Made by a program: the position numbers and the translations under genes. A stretch of DNA of 33,608 nucleotides, from positions 1 through 33,608 of the forward strand of contig JAKBRL010000011.1 in NCBI GenBank assembly GCA_021845465.1, read 5' to 3'. The DNA comes from Microcaldota archaeon. GTDB lineage: Archaea > Micrarchaeota > Micrarchaeia > Micrarchaeales > CABMGC01. Below, piece after piece: positions 14,053 through 22,569 of this stretch. Position 1 is the first letter of the stretch. Every line of letters begins with the position of its first letter. Below the pieces are notes generated by a model, which had not been told where the DNA came from, did no database searches, and was given only the letters and a program-made list of their open reading frames with translations.

Positions 14053-14997
14053 ATGTCTGGAATAAACCTATGGAACCCTGAAAACGTTAGCGTTTTCACT
14101 GCATTGATTCTTTCCTATCTTCTCGGAATAGTACACGGGGCAACTCCGGACGAGCATACATGGCCTATAACCTTTTCGTATGCTGTAGGCAGCGGGACCA
14201 CAAAAGGAGGAATGAAATCAGGTCTTATATTTTCAAGCGGATTTACAATACAGCGGGCAATACTCTCAGAGATAGCATATTTTGCTCTTGCAGGAATCTT
14301 CATGACTGCAACTGTATTTGGGATAACATATCTCTTAGTGGGTCTCGCTATGTTTATTGCAGGACTGTATATCAAAAGAAAGAGCATATACCCACACTGG
14401 CATTTTATAGAAGAAAAACTTGGGCATTACTTTATACATAAACATTCAAAGAAGGAAATGCACGAAGAACTGGAACATAAGAGAAACCCTTCTAGCGATA
14501 TGGACGAAGAACTGCGTCCAGTCCCTTCCAAAGCGGCATTTCTTCATGGTATTATAGCAGGCTTCGGATTTGGCGCATTTGCATTAATAGTCTATACTGT
14601 ATTGGCACCAGCAATGCCAAGCCCATACCTGGGTTTTCTTCCGGGCTTGCTCTTCGGCCTTGGCACCATGACTATGCAGGTAGCCTTCGGCGCAGCATTC
14701 GGTAGATGGCTTACAAACGTAAAGAAGCTAACAAAGAAAGGCATAGCATTTGTTTCGAGAACAATAAGCAGCGACGTTCTCGAATACGGAGGCTTAGCAT
14801 TTGTAATAGGCGGAATAGCCGTTCTATTATACCCGAATCTTATCAATATAGGCATAAACACAGGAATAAAGATACACAATCTTGATAATTTAGGAATAGG
14901 CTTCTTCCTTGTGATATTCGCCGTTGTAATGATAGGAATAATCTCTTACAGGCATTCCATAAAGAAAGCAATAAAGCTAGGCTACACTAAAAAATAG
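14053..14997 (+). CDS. NicO/RcnA-like metal transporter with His-rich loop
   Basis: A 314-residue membrane protein with about six to seven helices. The first helix ends LLGIVHGATPDEHTWPITFSY, where H28, D33 and H35 form a metal-site pattern like the HxxxDH of nickel/cobalt exporters. A long hydrophilic loop (about 112-155) is rich in His and acidic residues (PHWHFIEEKLGHYFIHKH, then MHEELEHKR), as in RcnA-type exporters. A second half (FLHGIIAGFGFGAFALIVY) repeats the HG helix. It is probably an efflux or uptake pump for a divalent metal under the DtxR-type repressor just upstream. Substrate and direction are not shown by the sequence. Confidence 0.7.
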   Translation: MSGINLWNPENVSVFTALILSYLLGIVHGATPDEHTWPITFSYAVGSGTTKGGMKSGLIFSSGFTIQRAILSEIAYFALAGIFMTATVFGITYLLVGLAMFIAGLYIKRKSIYPHWHFIEEKLGHYFIHKHSKKEMHEELEHKRNPSSDMDEELRPVPSKAAFLHGIIAGFGFGAFALIVYTVLAPAMPSPYLGFLPGLLFGLGTMTMQVAFGAAFGRWLTNVKKLTKKGIAFVSRTISSDVLEYGGLAFVIGGIAVLLYPNLINIGINTGIKIHNLDNLGIGFFLVIFAVVMIGIISYRHSIKKAIKLGYTKK

Positions 14998-15050
14998 AAG
15001 CCTAAGAAAGCTATCGGAATCAAGAGTATCTAAGCTAAAGTGTAAGTGCC

Positions 15051-15533
15051 TTAGGATTCTTCCCTAAGGTCTACTCTTACTCTTCTATCTTCTCCGGTTA
15101 CATATATCTCGGAAAGATCTATCCTGAAGAACCTAAATTCCGAAGCGCCAAGATACTCGCTTGTTTCATATCTCTCAGTAGGTTTTACGTCAGAACCCGG
15201 AAATACCTTCTCACAATACAGAGTTATGGCCTTCTCTATCTCTTCCTCTTCAACCATACTACACTCCCCTCTTGCCTGGACTCCATCTGAACTTCCTATC
15301 TTCTGCTCCGAATTAAAAATTGCTATGGAGACTTCCGGATTCTCTTTTATATTCTCCGCATGAAGAGAATCTATAGCCGAGAGAAAGTAGACTCTGTATT
15401 CTTCATCGTAAACATAAAGCACAGGAGTCACCCACGGCCTTCCCTTCTTTGTGCTTGTACCAATGCACATATACTTATTATCTGAAAAAATGCTCTCTGC
15501 CTTTTCCAAGTACAAATTTCCATCTTTATTCAT
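15051..15533 (-). CDS. pyridoxamine-phosphate-oxidase-like FMN split-barrel protein
   Basis: A 160-residue protein: IFSDNKYMCIGTSTKKGRPWVTPVLYVYDEEYRVYFLSA is the split-barrel front with the cofactor strand, then ENPEVSIAIFN and a C-terminal LGASEFRFFRIDLSEIYVTG. These small proteins bind FMN or F420 and reduce varied substrates; which one is unknown. It is separated from ahcY by about 100 bases that contain no gene, with a weak TATA-like TTAATTTA near 15563. Confidence 0.75.
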   Translation of the reverse strand: MNKDGNLYLEKAESIFSDNKYMCIGTSTKKGRPWVTPVLYVYDEEYRVYFLSAIDSLHAENIKENPEVSIAIFNSEQKIGSSDGVQARGECSMVEEEEIEKAITLYCEKVFPGSDVKPTERYETSEYLGASEFRFFRIDLSEIYVTGEDRRVRVDLREES

Positions 15534-15634
15534 GAATATCCCTATAATATGTAGCCATGGGTTAATTTAGCTTTTAGCCACACTAAGGTCCATCATTGTA
15601 AATAAATGCAGATGGCAATTTCAAACATGAAGCC

Positions 15635-16876
15635 TCATGTGCCCGATTCCCAGTCATTCATGTACTTTTTCTGTGCTTCGGTAAGGTTGTCTATCTTGAT
15701 GTTCATTGAAAGAAGCTTCTGTTTTGCAACCTTCTCGTCTATCTCCTCAAAAACATCATACACTTTTGCTGGCATCGATCTGTTTTCTGCTATGTATATT
15801 GCCGAGAGAGCCTGGTTGCAGAAACTCATATCCATCACTTCGCTCGGGTGACCTTCCGCTGCACCAAGATTGACCAGCCTTCCTTCTGCAAGCAGGTATA
15901 TCCTCTTGCCATAAACCTCATACTCTGTTGTATTCTTCCTTATCTCTCTCTTTGCCTTGGATTCCTTCTCAAGATCCTGTACATCTATTTCTACATCAAA
16001 GTGACCAGAATTGCACAGTATGGCACCGTTCTTCATTCTTGAGATATCTTCCTTAGTTATGACTGATCTGTTTCCGGTGGCTGTAACAAAAAGGTCTCCT
16101 TTCGAAGAAGCCTCTGACATTGGCATAACATCAAACCCATCCATGACTGCTTCCAAGGCCCTGAACGGGTCAACCTCTGTTACTATCACAGAAGCTCCAT
16201 GTCCTTTAAGTCTCATTGCTATGCCTCTCCCTACCCATCCATAACCTACGACAACAGCGCATTTTCCCGCAATCAGTATGTTAGTAGCGCGAAGGATTCC
16301 GTCTATTGTGCTCTGCCCTGTTCCATACCTGTTGTCAAAAAGGTATTTGGTCTTGGCATTGTTTACTGCCACTATCGGGTATCTTAGCTTTCCGCTTCTC
16401 TCCAGAGCCTTGAGCCTTGTGACTCCTGTTGTTGTTTCTTCAGTGCCTCCCATTATCTTGAGATCAGGATACCTGCTATGTACTGCAGCATGGAGATCTG
16501 CGCCATCATCCATAAGAATATCAGGCTTTGCTGCAAGAATACTCTCAACACTCTCATAATAATCCTTCTCGCTCTGGCCTCTCCATGCAAACACTGCTAT
16601 GCCATCTTCCACAAGCGCAGCTGCAATATCATCCTGTGTGGAAAGAGGATTAGATGCGGCAAGCCATACTTCTGCACCGGCATCCTTCAGGGCTCTCGCA
16701 AGGACTCCTGTCTCTTTAGTTACATGCAGGACTGCAGCTATCCTAAGCCCTTTCAAAGGTTTCCTCGAAGAGAATTCCTTCCGCATCTCCATCAAAGCCG
16801 GCATATGCATCTCCGACCATTCGAGCTGTCTTCTTCCTTCTTCTGCTAACTTCAAGTCATGTATTTTGTAATCCAT
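15635..16876 (-). CDS. ahcY: adenosylhomocysteinase
   Basis: A 413-residue S-adenosylhomocysteine hydrolase, the enzyme that clears the product inhibitor of methyltransferases. Visible are [21 protein letters not shown] near 50, [39 protein letters not shown], the Lys/Asp active region [23 protein letters not shown], the NAD site [13 protein letters not shown] and the end [18 protein letters not shown]. Length matches archaeal members, which lack the insert of some bacterial ones. It starts 21 bases after the eL41 stop, preceded by GTGGAACTGA, and probably shares that promoter. Confidence 0.96.
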   Translation of the reverse strand: MDYKIHDLKLAEEGRRQLEWSEMHMPALMEMRKEFSSRKPLKGLRIAAVLHVTKETGVLARALKDAGAEVWLAASNPLSTQDDIAAALVEDGIAVFAWRGQSEKDYYESVESILAAKPDILMDDGADLHAAVHSRYPDLKIMGGTEETTTGVTRLKALERSGKLRYPIVAVNNAKTKYLFDNRYGTGQSTIDGILRATNILIAGKCAVVVGYGWVGRGIAMRLKGHGASVIVTEVDPFRALEAVMDGFDVMPMSEASSKGDLFVTATGNRSVITKEDISRMKNGAILCNSGHFDVEIDVQDLEKESKAKREIRKNTTEYEVYGKRIYLLAEGRLVNLGAAEGHPSEVMDMSFCNQALSAIYIAENRSMPAKVYDVFEEIDEKVAKQKLLSMNIKIDNLTEAQKKYMNDWESGT

Positions 16877-16897
16877 TCAGTTCCACTCTAGTACAAA

Positions 16898-17011
16898 TCA
16901 GAGATCTCCTATCCTTCTCTTCTGTGCTCTCTTTACCCTCTTCCTCCTCTTTTTTACCCATTTCCATCTCATTCTTCCTTTCTTCTTCCATTTTCTAGGT
17001 ATGCTTCCCAA
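16898..17011 (-). CDS. rpl41e: ribosomal protein eL41
   Basis: A tiny, extremely basic protein of 37 residues, too short for routine gene finding. The second part, from inner ATG 16972, reads [18 protein letters not shown] and ends RRIGDL; compare eukaryotic eL41, beginning MRAKWRKKRMRRLKRKRRK. The in-frame stretch before that ATG is also strongly basic (PRKWKKKGR), so the true start is upstream: TTG 17011 has GGTG at 17015-17018, five bases before it. A stop lies further upstream in frame. eL41 is a single helix at the ribosomal subunit interface. It stands directly before ahcY, likely in one transcript. Confidence 0.75.
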   Translation of the reverse strand: MGSIPRKWKKKGRMRWKWVKKRRKRVKRAQKRRIGDL

Positions 17012-17014
17012 ATT

Positions 17015-17018
17015 AACA
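17015..17018 (-). promoter_or_regulatory. Shine-Dalgarno GGTG deciding the TTG start of eL41
   Basis: GGTG followed by TTAAT and then TTG 17011. It supports the 37-residue form over the 24-residue form starting at ATG 16972. Confidence 0.45.
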
Positions 17019-17050
17019 CCAATATTATATCATACTCTATTGGTACGAAT

Positions 17051-17060
17051 AGATTTATAT
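17051..17060. promoter_or_regulatory. TATA-like element between the eL41 operon and the surface protein
   Basis: AGATTTATAT (ATATAAATCT on minus) could serve the surface protein (43 bases before ATG 17100) and, on minus, the eL41 gene (start about 18 bases before TTG 17011). A second minus-strand element, AATATTATAT, lies at 17021-17030. Confidence 0.35.
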
Positions 17061-17099
17061 TCCATTAAGCTGAAGATACATACATAAGCTCGGGATTCA

Positions 17100-17918
17100 A
17101 TGAATAAAAAACCAATAATTGCATTTATAGTGATTCTTATACTTCTTGTAATCTTGGCTTTCATAGCATTAAAGCCAAGCCAGTCTCCAGCTCCAATAAG
17201 AAGCATAACGACATCAAAACCATCAAAAACAGCCAATACAACCACAAGCACCAGCACAAATACGATTACTAAAGTAACAAATTCCACTCCTTCAAGCCAG
17301 AACAACAGCAGCATACCTACCCAGTATCAAAATTGCATATCTCCAGAACCTGTAGTGCCAATACCTAATGGAAATTTCAGCACAGGAACATACCAATACT
17401 GGAATATAACTGGACAAGGCTTTTTGAACGAAACAGGATCCCCCCTTCCTACAAATATAATAGCTGCTAATGCAGAAGGTAGTTATTACGGGCAGCCTTG
17501 GGGCAATTACTCAGGCACCTATTTTGCCACAACATACCACGGAGGCCTTTCACTAAGTCCTGGAAACCTTACCTCTCCAACATTCAAGGTAGTGGAGCCA
17601 TATCTTAATTTCAGGATAATATCACCAAAGAACTCTCTCCTATATGTAGAACTACTATACAACGGAAAACCCTTCAGAATAAATCATTATAACACCCTCA
17701 ATTCAACATCTGGAAACAGGCAGCAGAGCATTTTTGTAAATGCCACAATGCCAATAATCAACTTCGCATGCCAGAATGTAAGCGTCAGGGTGGTATCCGG
17801 AGTCTTGGGCACTATAACCAACAGGTATGACTTCATAGCAGTTGGGGATTTCGTTCAGAGCAAACATAACCTACAGACTCCCGGAACATTAGTAAACAGC
17901 ACTGTTGTGCCTCCTTGA
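17100..17918 (+). CDS. membrane-anchored Ser/Thr-rich surface protein
   Basis: 272 residues. An N-terminal anchor (IIAFIVILILLVILAFIAL, about 5-23) is followed by a Ser/Thr/Asn-rich linker (about 30-78), probably glycosylated: many N-x-S/T sites occur (for example NNSS, NFST, NITG, NETG, NYSG). A beta-rich domain from about 88 (PNGNFSTGTYQYWNITGQGF, then TYFATTYHGG) resembles the jelly-roll or carbohydrate-binding type seen in surface proteins. Two cysteines (near 79 and 226) could form a disulfide. No enzyme motif is visible. It likely faces outward; function unknown. CysRS follows after 9 bases. Confidence 0.65.
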   Translation: MNKKPIIAFIVILILLVILAFIALKPSQSPAPIRSITTSKPSKTANTTTSTSTNTITKVTNSTPSSQNNSSIPTQYQNCISPEPVVPIPNGNFSTGTYQYWNITGQGFLNETGSPLPTNIIAANAEGSYYGQPWGNYSGTYFATTYHGGLSLSPGNLTSPTFKVVEPYLNFRIISPKNSLLYVELLYNGKPFRINHYNTLNSTSGNRQQSIFVNATMPIINFACQNVSVRVVSGVLGTITNRYDFIAVGDFVQSKHNLQTPGTLVNSTVVPP

Positions 17919-17927
17919 CGTGTATCA

Positions 17928-19388
17928 ATGTCGCTTTTAGTACTGTACAATACCCTATCTCGCTCAAAGGAGAAATTGGAGCCTCTGAATGACAGAAGAA
18001 TAAACATGTTTGTATGCGGACAGACAGTATACGACGACGCGCATCTCGGGCATGCAAGAAATTACATCTCATTCGATATCATAGCAAGATGGTTACGCCA
18101 TCGCGGCTACAGCCTAAAATACATTCAAAACATAACTGACATAGACGACAAGATAATAGCCAGAGCCGCAGAGAGCAATACCACTCCGGAATCGTTAGCC
18201 AGGGAATATGAAGAGAGGTTCCTGGAAGACATGTCTGCAATAGGGGTAAAAGAGAATGTAGACCTTTATCCACGTTCTCACGACTACATAAAAGAGATGA
18301 GAACGCAAATACAGTTGTTGATAGACAAAGGATATGCATATCTTTCAGAAGGCAACATATACTTCGAAATAGATAAATTTCCAACATATACCGATCTATC
18401 GGGAATGAAAATAGACGAACTCTCAAAACATAGAATAGAATCCGAACCCGGAAAGAAAAAACCGTATGATTTCACGTTATGGAAGAAAGCAAAACCTGAT
18501 GAGCCGCACTGGCCTGAAGAATTCATATGGGAAGGCAAGAAAGTAGTAGTAGACGGCAGGCCTGGCTGGCATATAGAAGATACTGCTATAACTAATGCAA
18601 TATTCGGCCCGCAATACGACATACATGGAGGAGCAAGCGAACTGATATTTCCACATCACAGCAACGAGATAGCCCAGGACGAGGCAGCTTTCGGAAAAAA
18701 ACCGATGGTGAAGTATTGGATGCATTCCGGCGTGCTTAGGATAAAAGGGGAAAAGATGAGCAAAAGCCTGAAAAATTTCATAACGATAAGGGAAGTTCTT
18801 AAGAAATATGATCCAGAAGCGCTAAGATTAATGGTAGCATTCTCCCACTACAAAAGCCAGATAGACTTCTCAGAAGAGCTCCTGAAGAAAGCAGGCACTT
18901 CCCTAAACTATCTCTATTCTTCACTGTCAATGATCTACAATGCAAAGGAATCTGTGCACATGGAAAAGGAAACAGAGAAGATAATCAATGGGATATCCCT
19001 ATTTTTAGACAACGAATTCTCAAAGGCAATGGACAACGATTTTGAAACGCCACAAGCTATAGCCTCATTATTTACTGCAATCTCATCGCTGAGGAATGTG
19101 GTAGAAAAGAATACATATGTTGACGGGAATGCAAAAAAAGCGGCAATAAATACTCTTTTAAATTGTGCTTCAGTTATAGGCATCCTAAAACATGACTGGT
19201 ATAAAGAATCCCTCAGCGGAGAGGTCGCTTCAATGATAAAGGAGAGAGAGAGTCTGAGAAGAGAAAAGAGATTCGAAGAAGCCGACAGGATAAGAAATGA
19301 ATTAAAGAAGAACCACAATATAAACCTCGAAGACACCGAATACGGTCCTGTATGGTATAGGGAGCGAAATTCTTCAAATAGAAGCTAA
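17928..19388 (+). CDS. cysS: cysteinyl-tRNA synthetase
   Basis: A 486-residue class I synthetase. HIGH appears as HLGH near 40, KMSKS as EKMSKSLKNF near 275. Zinc ligands: C30 in FVCGQTV and the His of FPHHSNEIAQ are present, but the usual Cys of GWHIECSAM is Asp218 (GWHIEDTAI). I believe some other archaeal CysRS also have this Asp, so the enzyme should be active with an altered zinc site. Direct charging of tRNA-Cys by CysRS means the SepRS route need not be used. The gene follows the surface protein with a 9-base gap and may use its promoter. Confidence 0.95.
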   Translation: MSLLVLYNTLSRSKEKLEPLNDRRINMFVCGQTVYDDAHLGHARNYISFDIIARWLRHRGYSLKYIQNITDIDDKIIARAAESNTTPESLAREYEERFLEDMSAIGVKENVDLYPRSHDYIKEMRTQIQLLIDKGYAYLSEGNIYFEIDKFPTYTDLSGMKIDELSKHRIESEPGKKKPYDFTLWKKAKPDEPHWPEEFIWEGKKVVVDGRPGWHIEDTAITNAIFGPQYDIHGGASELIFPHHSNEIAQDEAAFGKKPMVKYWMHSGVLRIKGEKMSKSLKNFITIREVLKKYDPEALRLMVAFSHYKSQIDFSEELLKKAGTSLNYLYSSLSMIYNAKESVHMEKETEKIINGISLFLDNEFSKAMDNDFETPQAIASLFTAISSLRNVVEKNTYVDGNAKKAAINTLLNCASVIGILKHDWYKESLSGEVASMIKERESLRREKRFEEADRIRNELKKNHNINLEDTEYGPVWYRERNSSNRS

Positions 19389-19396
19389 ATGAATAA

Positions 19397-20110
19397 TTAT
19401 ATTATGGATATTTCCACTCTCTTTCTATTAGATCCTTTATTGGAGAATTCTGAAAGTTTCAGCATCCCTATCTCTTCGGTATTATGGAGATGAGCGTCTC
19501 CATCCATCTGCATGTCAAAATTCTCAATCTCAACAACCCTTACAACATCAAGCTTCTTTATAAGCTCCCTTCCTGGTTCTGTCTTTGCTAGGCTAGGATT
19601 TGCCATTGCCTCCTCCTTAGGCAAAAACCTTGATGATACCTTATGTTTTTCCTTTATTATCCTATTGGTTTCACCAACAATTTTCTCCGCAAGTTCAGAA
19701 TTCAACGAAGGCAGATCAAAATCAACATGTGCCTTGTCAGTATATATCATACCCCCTTTCCATCTTCCATTGTAATTATTTTCAACAACAGCACATAGAA
19801 CATGAAGTGCTGTATGATAACGCATTAGTGCATATCTTCTCTCCCAATTTATGGAACAGGAGACAACAGCGCCGTTTACAAGTTCAGACTCTTTATCGAG
19901 AAAATGAAGGATCTCTCCGTCTTTTTCTTTCACATCTACAACACTGTATTCCTTTCCCTCTGATATGATTCTTCCCGTATCATTAAGCTGCCCGCCGCTG
20001 GTCGGATAAAATGCTGTCTGATCAAATATGACTGTGTTTGATTCGGAGGCTTTCACAACCGCACTGAATTCTTTCAGGTATGCATCCTCCCAGTAAAGTT
20101 TTCTTGCCAT
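19397..20110 (-). CDS. alaX: AlaX-type alanyl-tRNA editing protein
   Basis: A 237-residue stand-alone editing domain related to AlaRS, with a front barrel (YLKEFSAVV, TAFYPTSGGQLNDTG) and the editing core. H99 and H103 (HTALH) and H207 are zinc ligands. The fourth ligand, normally Cys in a CGGTH motif, is Asp203 (MDGDAHLHNTEEIG). It removes Ser or Gly wrongly attached to tRNA-Ala. The length fits the AlaX-M class. It converges with cysS; a weak TATA near 20147 may drive it. Confidence 0.88.
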   Translation of the reverse strand: MARKLYWEDAYLKEFSAVVKASESNTVIFDQTAFYPTSGGQLNDTGRIISEGKEYSVVDVKEKDGEILHFLDKESELVNGAVVSCSINWERRYALMRYHTALHVLCAVVENNYNGRWKGGMIYTDKAHVDFDLPSLNSELAEKIVGETNRIIKEKHKVSSRFLPKEEAMANPSLAKTEPGRELIKKLDVVRVVEIENFDMQMDGDAHLHNTEEIGMLKLSEFSNKGSNRKRVEISII

Positions 20111-20319
20111 AAAAACAACTCAGAGACTCTCTTTCATCACTATTCAGAAATACCTCGTCTCATCACATGTATTTATTCTGCTGCAAGATATAATAGCCTT
20201 CCAGAATATCCTAGAGTCTCAGGTAGCCTAAAAAAGCCTCTGTCATCATATGCGATTTCTAAATCCGCTTGCAGGATAAGTATTTAGAGTAATTGCCCAC
20301 CACTACTACCGGGATTTAG

Positions 20320-21729
20320 ATGGGTATTAAAGAAACTTTGAGATTTTTGGAAGAAAACAGCATAAAATGGGTTGACCTTCAGTTTACCGATCTCAATGGC
20401 AGATATCATCACATAACAGTCCCTTCATCAGAATTCGATGATCAAATCTTCAAGACAGGTTTCGCAAAGCTTGATGGGAGCAGCATAAAGGGATTTACAA
20501 CAATAAACGAAAGTGACATGCTTCTGGTGCCTATTCCGGAAACTATAACTTCAGTGCCATGGACTCCTGAAACTGCCAGAATAATATGCGAGGTACACTG
20601 GGGAGCTTCAAAGGGAAGGTTCGAAAGAGATCCAAGGGCTATATCGGAAAACGGAGAAAAATACCTGGGTGAGTTAGGATACAAGAGCTTCTTCGGGCCA
20701 GAGCCCGAATTCTTTATATTCGATAAAGTTGATATGGATGTGGCCATTCCACAAAGTGGCACAGGCTACAAGATATCCTCAGCAGAAGCGCCTTGGGGCA
20801 ACTCTGGAGGTTTTGTAGTAAGGCACAAAGAAGGATATTATCCTGCCCCTCCTGTAGACAGGCTTATGGACATCCGAATGGAAACCATAAACCTCCTATC
20901 AAATGTTTTTGGCTTCAAGATAGAGGCCTCACATCATGAAGTTGCAACTGCTGGTCAGGGCGAAATAAACTTCAGGTTTTCAACAATGACAGATTCAGCA
21001 GACAAGATACAGATCTTCAAGTATGTACTGAAAAATGTAGCTGCAAAATACGGAAAATTGGCAACATTCATGCCGAAGCCTATGTATGGTGATAACGGGA
21101 CAGGAATGCACACACATTTCAGCATATGGTCATCAGACGGCAAGAAGAATATAATGTACGATCCCGAAGACGAATATGCTCAACTGAGCCAATCCGGAAG
21201 ATACGTGATAGGTGGAATACTCAAACACACTGGAGCTCTTTCTGCTCTGTCTTCACCAACAACCAACAGCTACAGGAGACTAATCCCTGGTTTCGAAGCG
21301 CCAGTGTATAAGGCATGGAGCAGATCAAACCGAAGCGCAGTAATACGCGTACCTACCCATTTCAAAGGATCGGAGAAAGCAAAGCGCATAGAATACAGGG
21401 CTCCAGATGCATCTGCAAACCCATATCTCTCATTTACTGCATTGCTGATGGCAGGAATCGATGGCATAAAGAACAAGATAATGCCTCCTGATCATGTAGA
21501 CGAAAACATATACGAACTGAGCCGTGAGAAAAGAAAAGCTATGAAAATATCAGAGCTGCCACGATCCTTCGAACAAGCCTTGGATGAGCTTGAGTCTGAC
21601 AACGCCTTCCTGAAACCCGTATTCAATGATGGGCTTATAAGCACATACGTTGAGATGAAACGCGAAGAGATAAGCTCCATATCAAAACATCCCCACCCGA
21701 TGGAAATATATTATTATTTAGATGTCTAA
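20320..21729 (+). CDS. glnA: glutamine synthetase, type I
   Basis: A 469-residue GSI. Present are the N-terminal beta-grasp [14 protein letters not shown], the latch DGSSIKGF, the metal residues [22 protein letters not shown] region written [14 protein letters not shown], and the substrate loop [19 protein letters not shown]. The section around the adenylylation Tyr of GSI-beta reads [14 protein letters not shown], closer to the unadenylylated GSI-alpha form, so control is probably by feedback or protein partners. It makes glutamine from glutamate, ammonia and ATP. The TATA-like AGTATTTAGAG is about 36 bases before the start. Confidence 0.96.
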   Translation: MGIKETLRFLEENSIKWVDLQFTDLNGRYHHITVPSSEFDDQIFKTGFAKLDGSSIKGFTTINESDMLLVPIPETITSVPWTPETARIICEVHWGASKGRFERDPRAISENGEKYLGELGYKSFFGPEPEFFIFDKVDMDVAIPQSGTGYKISSAEAPWGNSGGFVVRHKEGYYPAPPVDRLMDIRMETINLLSNVFGFKIEASHHEVATAGQGEINFRFSTMTDSADKIQIFKYVLKNVAAKYGKLATFMPKPMYGDNGTGMHTHFSIWSSDGKKNIMYDPEDEYAQLSQSGRYVIGGILKHTGALSALSSPTTNSYRRLIPGFEAPVYKAWSRSNRSAVIRVPTHFKGSEKAKRIEYRAPDASANPYLSFTALLMAGIDGIKNKIMPPDHVDENIYELSREKRKAMKISELPRSFEQALDELESDNAFLKPVFNDGLISTYVEMKREEISSISKHPHPMEIYYYLDV

Positions 21730-21744
21730 TCATAAGCGATAACC

Positions 21745-22218
21745 ATGCCAAAAAAATGCATATGCGCTTCATCAGTCATAGTGAACAAAGGCAAAGTATA
21801 CCTTCTGAAGCACAAGAAATTGAATGTTTGGCTCTATCCTGGAGGGCATGTGGACAGCGGTGAGATGCCGCATGAGACCGCCGTAAGGGAAACATTGGAG
21901 GAAACAGGCTTCGAAATAAAACTCCTAACTCCTTCCGATTGTGATCATGGAAAGGCTTATTCGGGGAAAGAGGCACATGAACTTCCAAAGCCTTTTACTA
22001 TACTGTATGAAAATGTAAAATACAAAACAGGCAAGCACATTCATTTCGACATGGTTTATCTTGCAGAAGTCACTAAGCGAAAAAGACTCAAGATTTCAAA
22101 CGGAGAAAGCAAGACATTTAAGTGGGTAGGTCCTTCAGAAATAAAAAAACTCAAGACATACCCTAATGTGGAATGGACGCTCCTCAAAGCGCTCGAAATA
22201 AGCAAGCAAAAAAGTTAG
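21745..22218 (+). CDS. Nudix hydrolase
   Basis: A 157-residue Nudix protein. The Nudix box is complete: GGHVDSGEMPHETAVRETLEETGF, with the REtlEE metal residues. After it, GKHIHFDMVYLAEV and SKTFKWVGPSEIKKL are typical of the family. It cleaves nucleoside diphosphates linked to another group; the substrate cannot be told. It lies 15 bases after glnA and is likely co-transcribed. Confidence 0.9.
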   Translation: MPKKCICASSVIVNKGKVYLLKHKKLNVWLYPGGHVDSGEMPHETAVRETLEETGFEIKLLTPSDCDHGKAYSGKEAHELPKPFTILYENVKYKTGKHIHFDMVYLAEVTKRKRLKISNGESKTFKWVGPSEIKKLKTYPNVEWTLLKALEISKQKS

Positions 22219-22232
22219 TGAATAAATTTAAC

Positions 22233-22289
22233 AAAGACAAAGTGCGCGGGAAATTAGACAATGTTTCCTTCAGAAAGAGTTTTGTCTTT
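22233..22289. ncRNA. possible structured RNA element
   Basis: A 9-base perfect inverted repeat, AAAGACAAA (22233-22241) and TTTGTCTTT (22281-22289), encloses an inner stem GGAAA/TTTCC (22249-22253 and 22264-22268). It begins 15 bases after the Nudix stop in a gene-free stretch (22219-22428). It could be a 3' UTR structure, a terminator or a small RNA; no known family is recognised. Confidence 0.3.
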
Positions 22290-22428
22290 ATCTACATACG
22301 ACTTTATCTGAAAGCGACCATATTCTATTTAATGTAGTCCCTGCGAAGATTTTCTATATTCCTAATCTTTTGAGAATTAATCCAGATATACGGGTAATAC
22401 TGTAGTTCACTTCTTTCTCCAAAATATC

Positions 22429-22501
22429 TAGCCCCAACCGGATTCGAACCGGTGTTTGCGGGTCCAAAGCCCGCCGTCCTTGGCCGCTGGACGATGGGGC
22501 T
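22429..22501 (-). tRNA. tRNA-Gln (anticodon UUG)
   Basis: On minus: acceptor AGCCCCA pairs with TGGGGCT, the anticodon arm is GCGGG-CTTTGGA-CCCGC with anticodon TTG at 22465-22467, and the T-arm is ACCGG-TTCGAAT-CCGGT. Discriminator A, no encoded CCA, no intron. A TATA (ATTTAAATC, 22529-22537) lies about 32 bases upstream. Confidence 0.95.
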
Positions 22502-22528
22502 AATGCTAAATTAACATTAAACATTCAG

Positions 22529-22537
22529 ATTTAAATC
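22529..22537 (-). promoter_or_regulatory. TATA box of tRNA-Gln
   Basis: The palindromic ATTTAAAT lies about 32 bases before the tRNA 5' end on minus. Confidence 0.45.
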
Positions 22538-22569
22538 AATGCTTTGTTTGGCGTGAAAGCTGAAAATAT

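Noticed and set aside
14990..15060. Search for a copy of the tRNA-Glu 3' end as a right attachment site
   Set aside because: No match seen at the right side of the accessory block, and no integrase gene in the window.
15049..15069. Hairpin CCTTAGG/CCTAAGG between the transporter and FMN-protein genes
   Set aside because: It falls on the final codons and stop of the FMN protein, with no T-run; coding sequence explains it.
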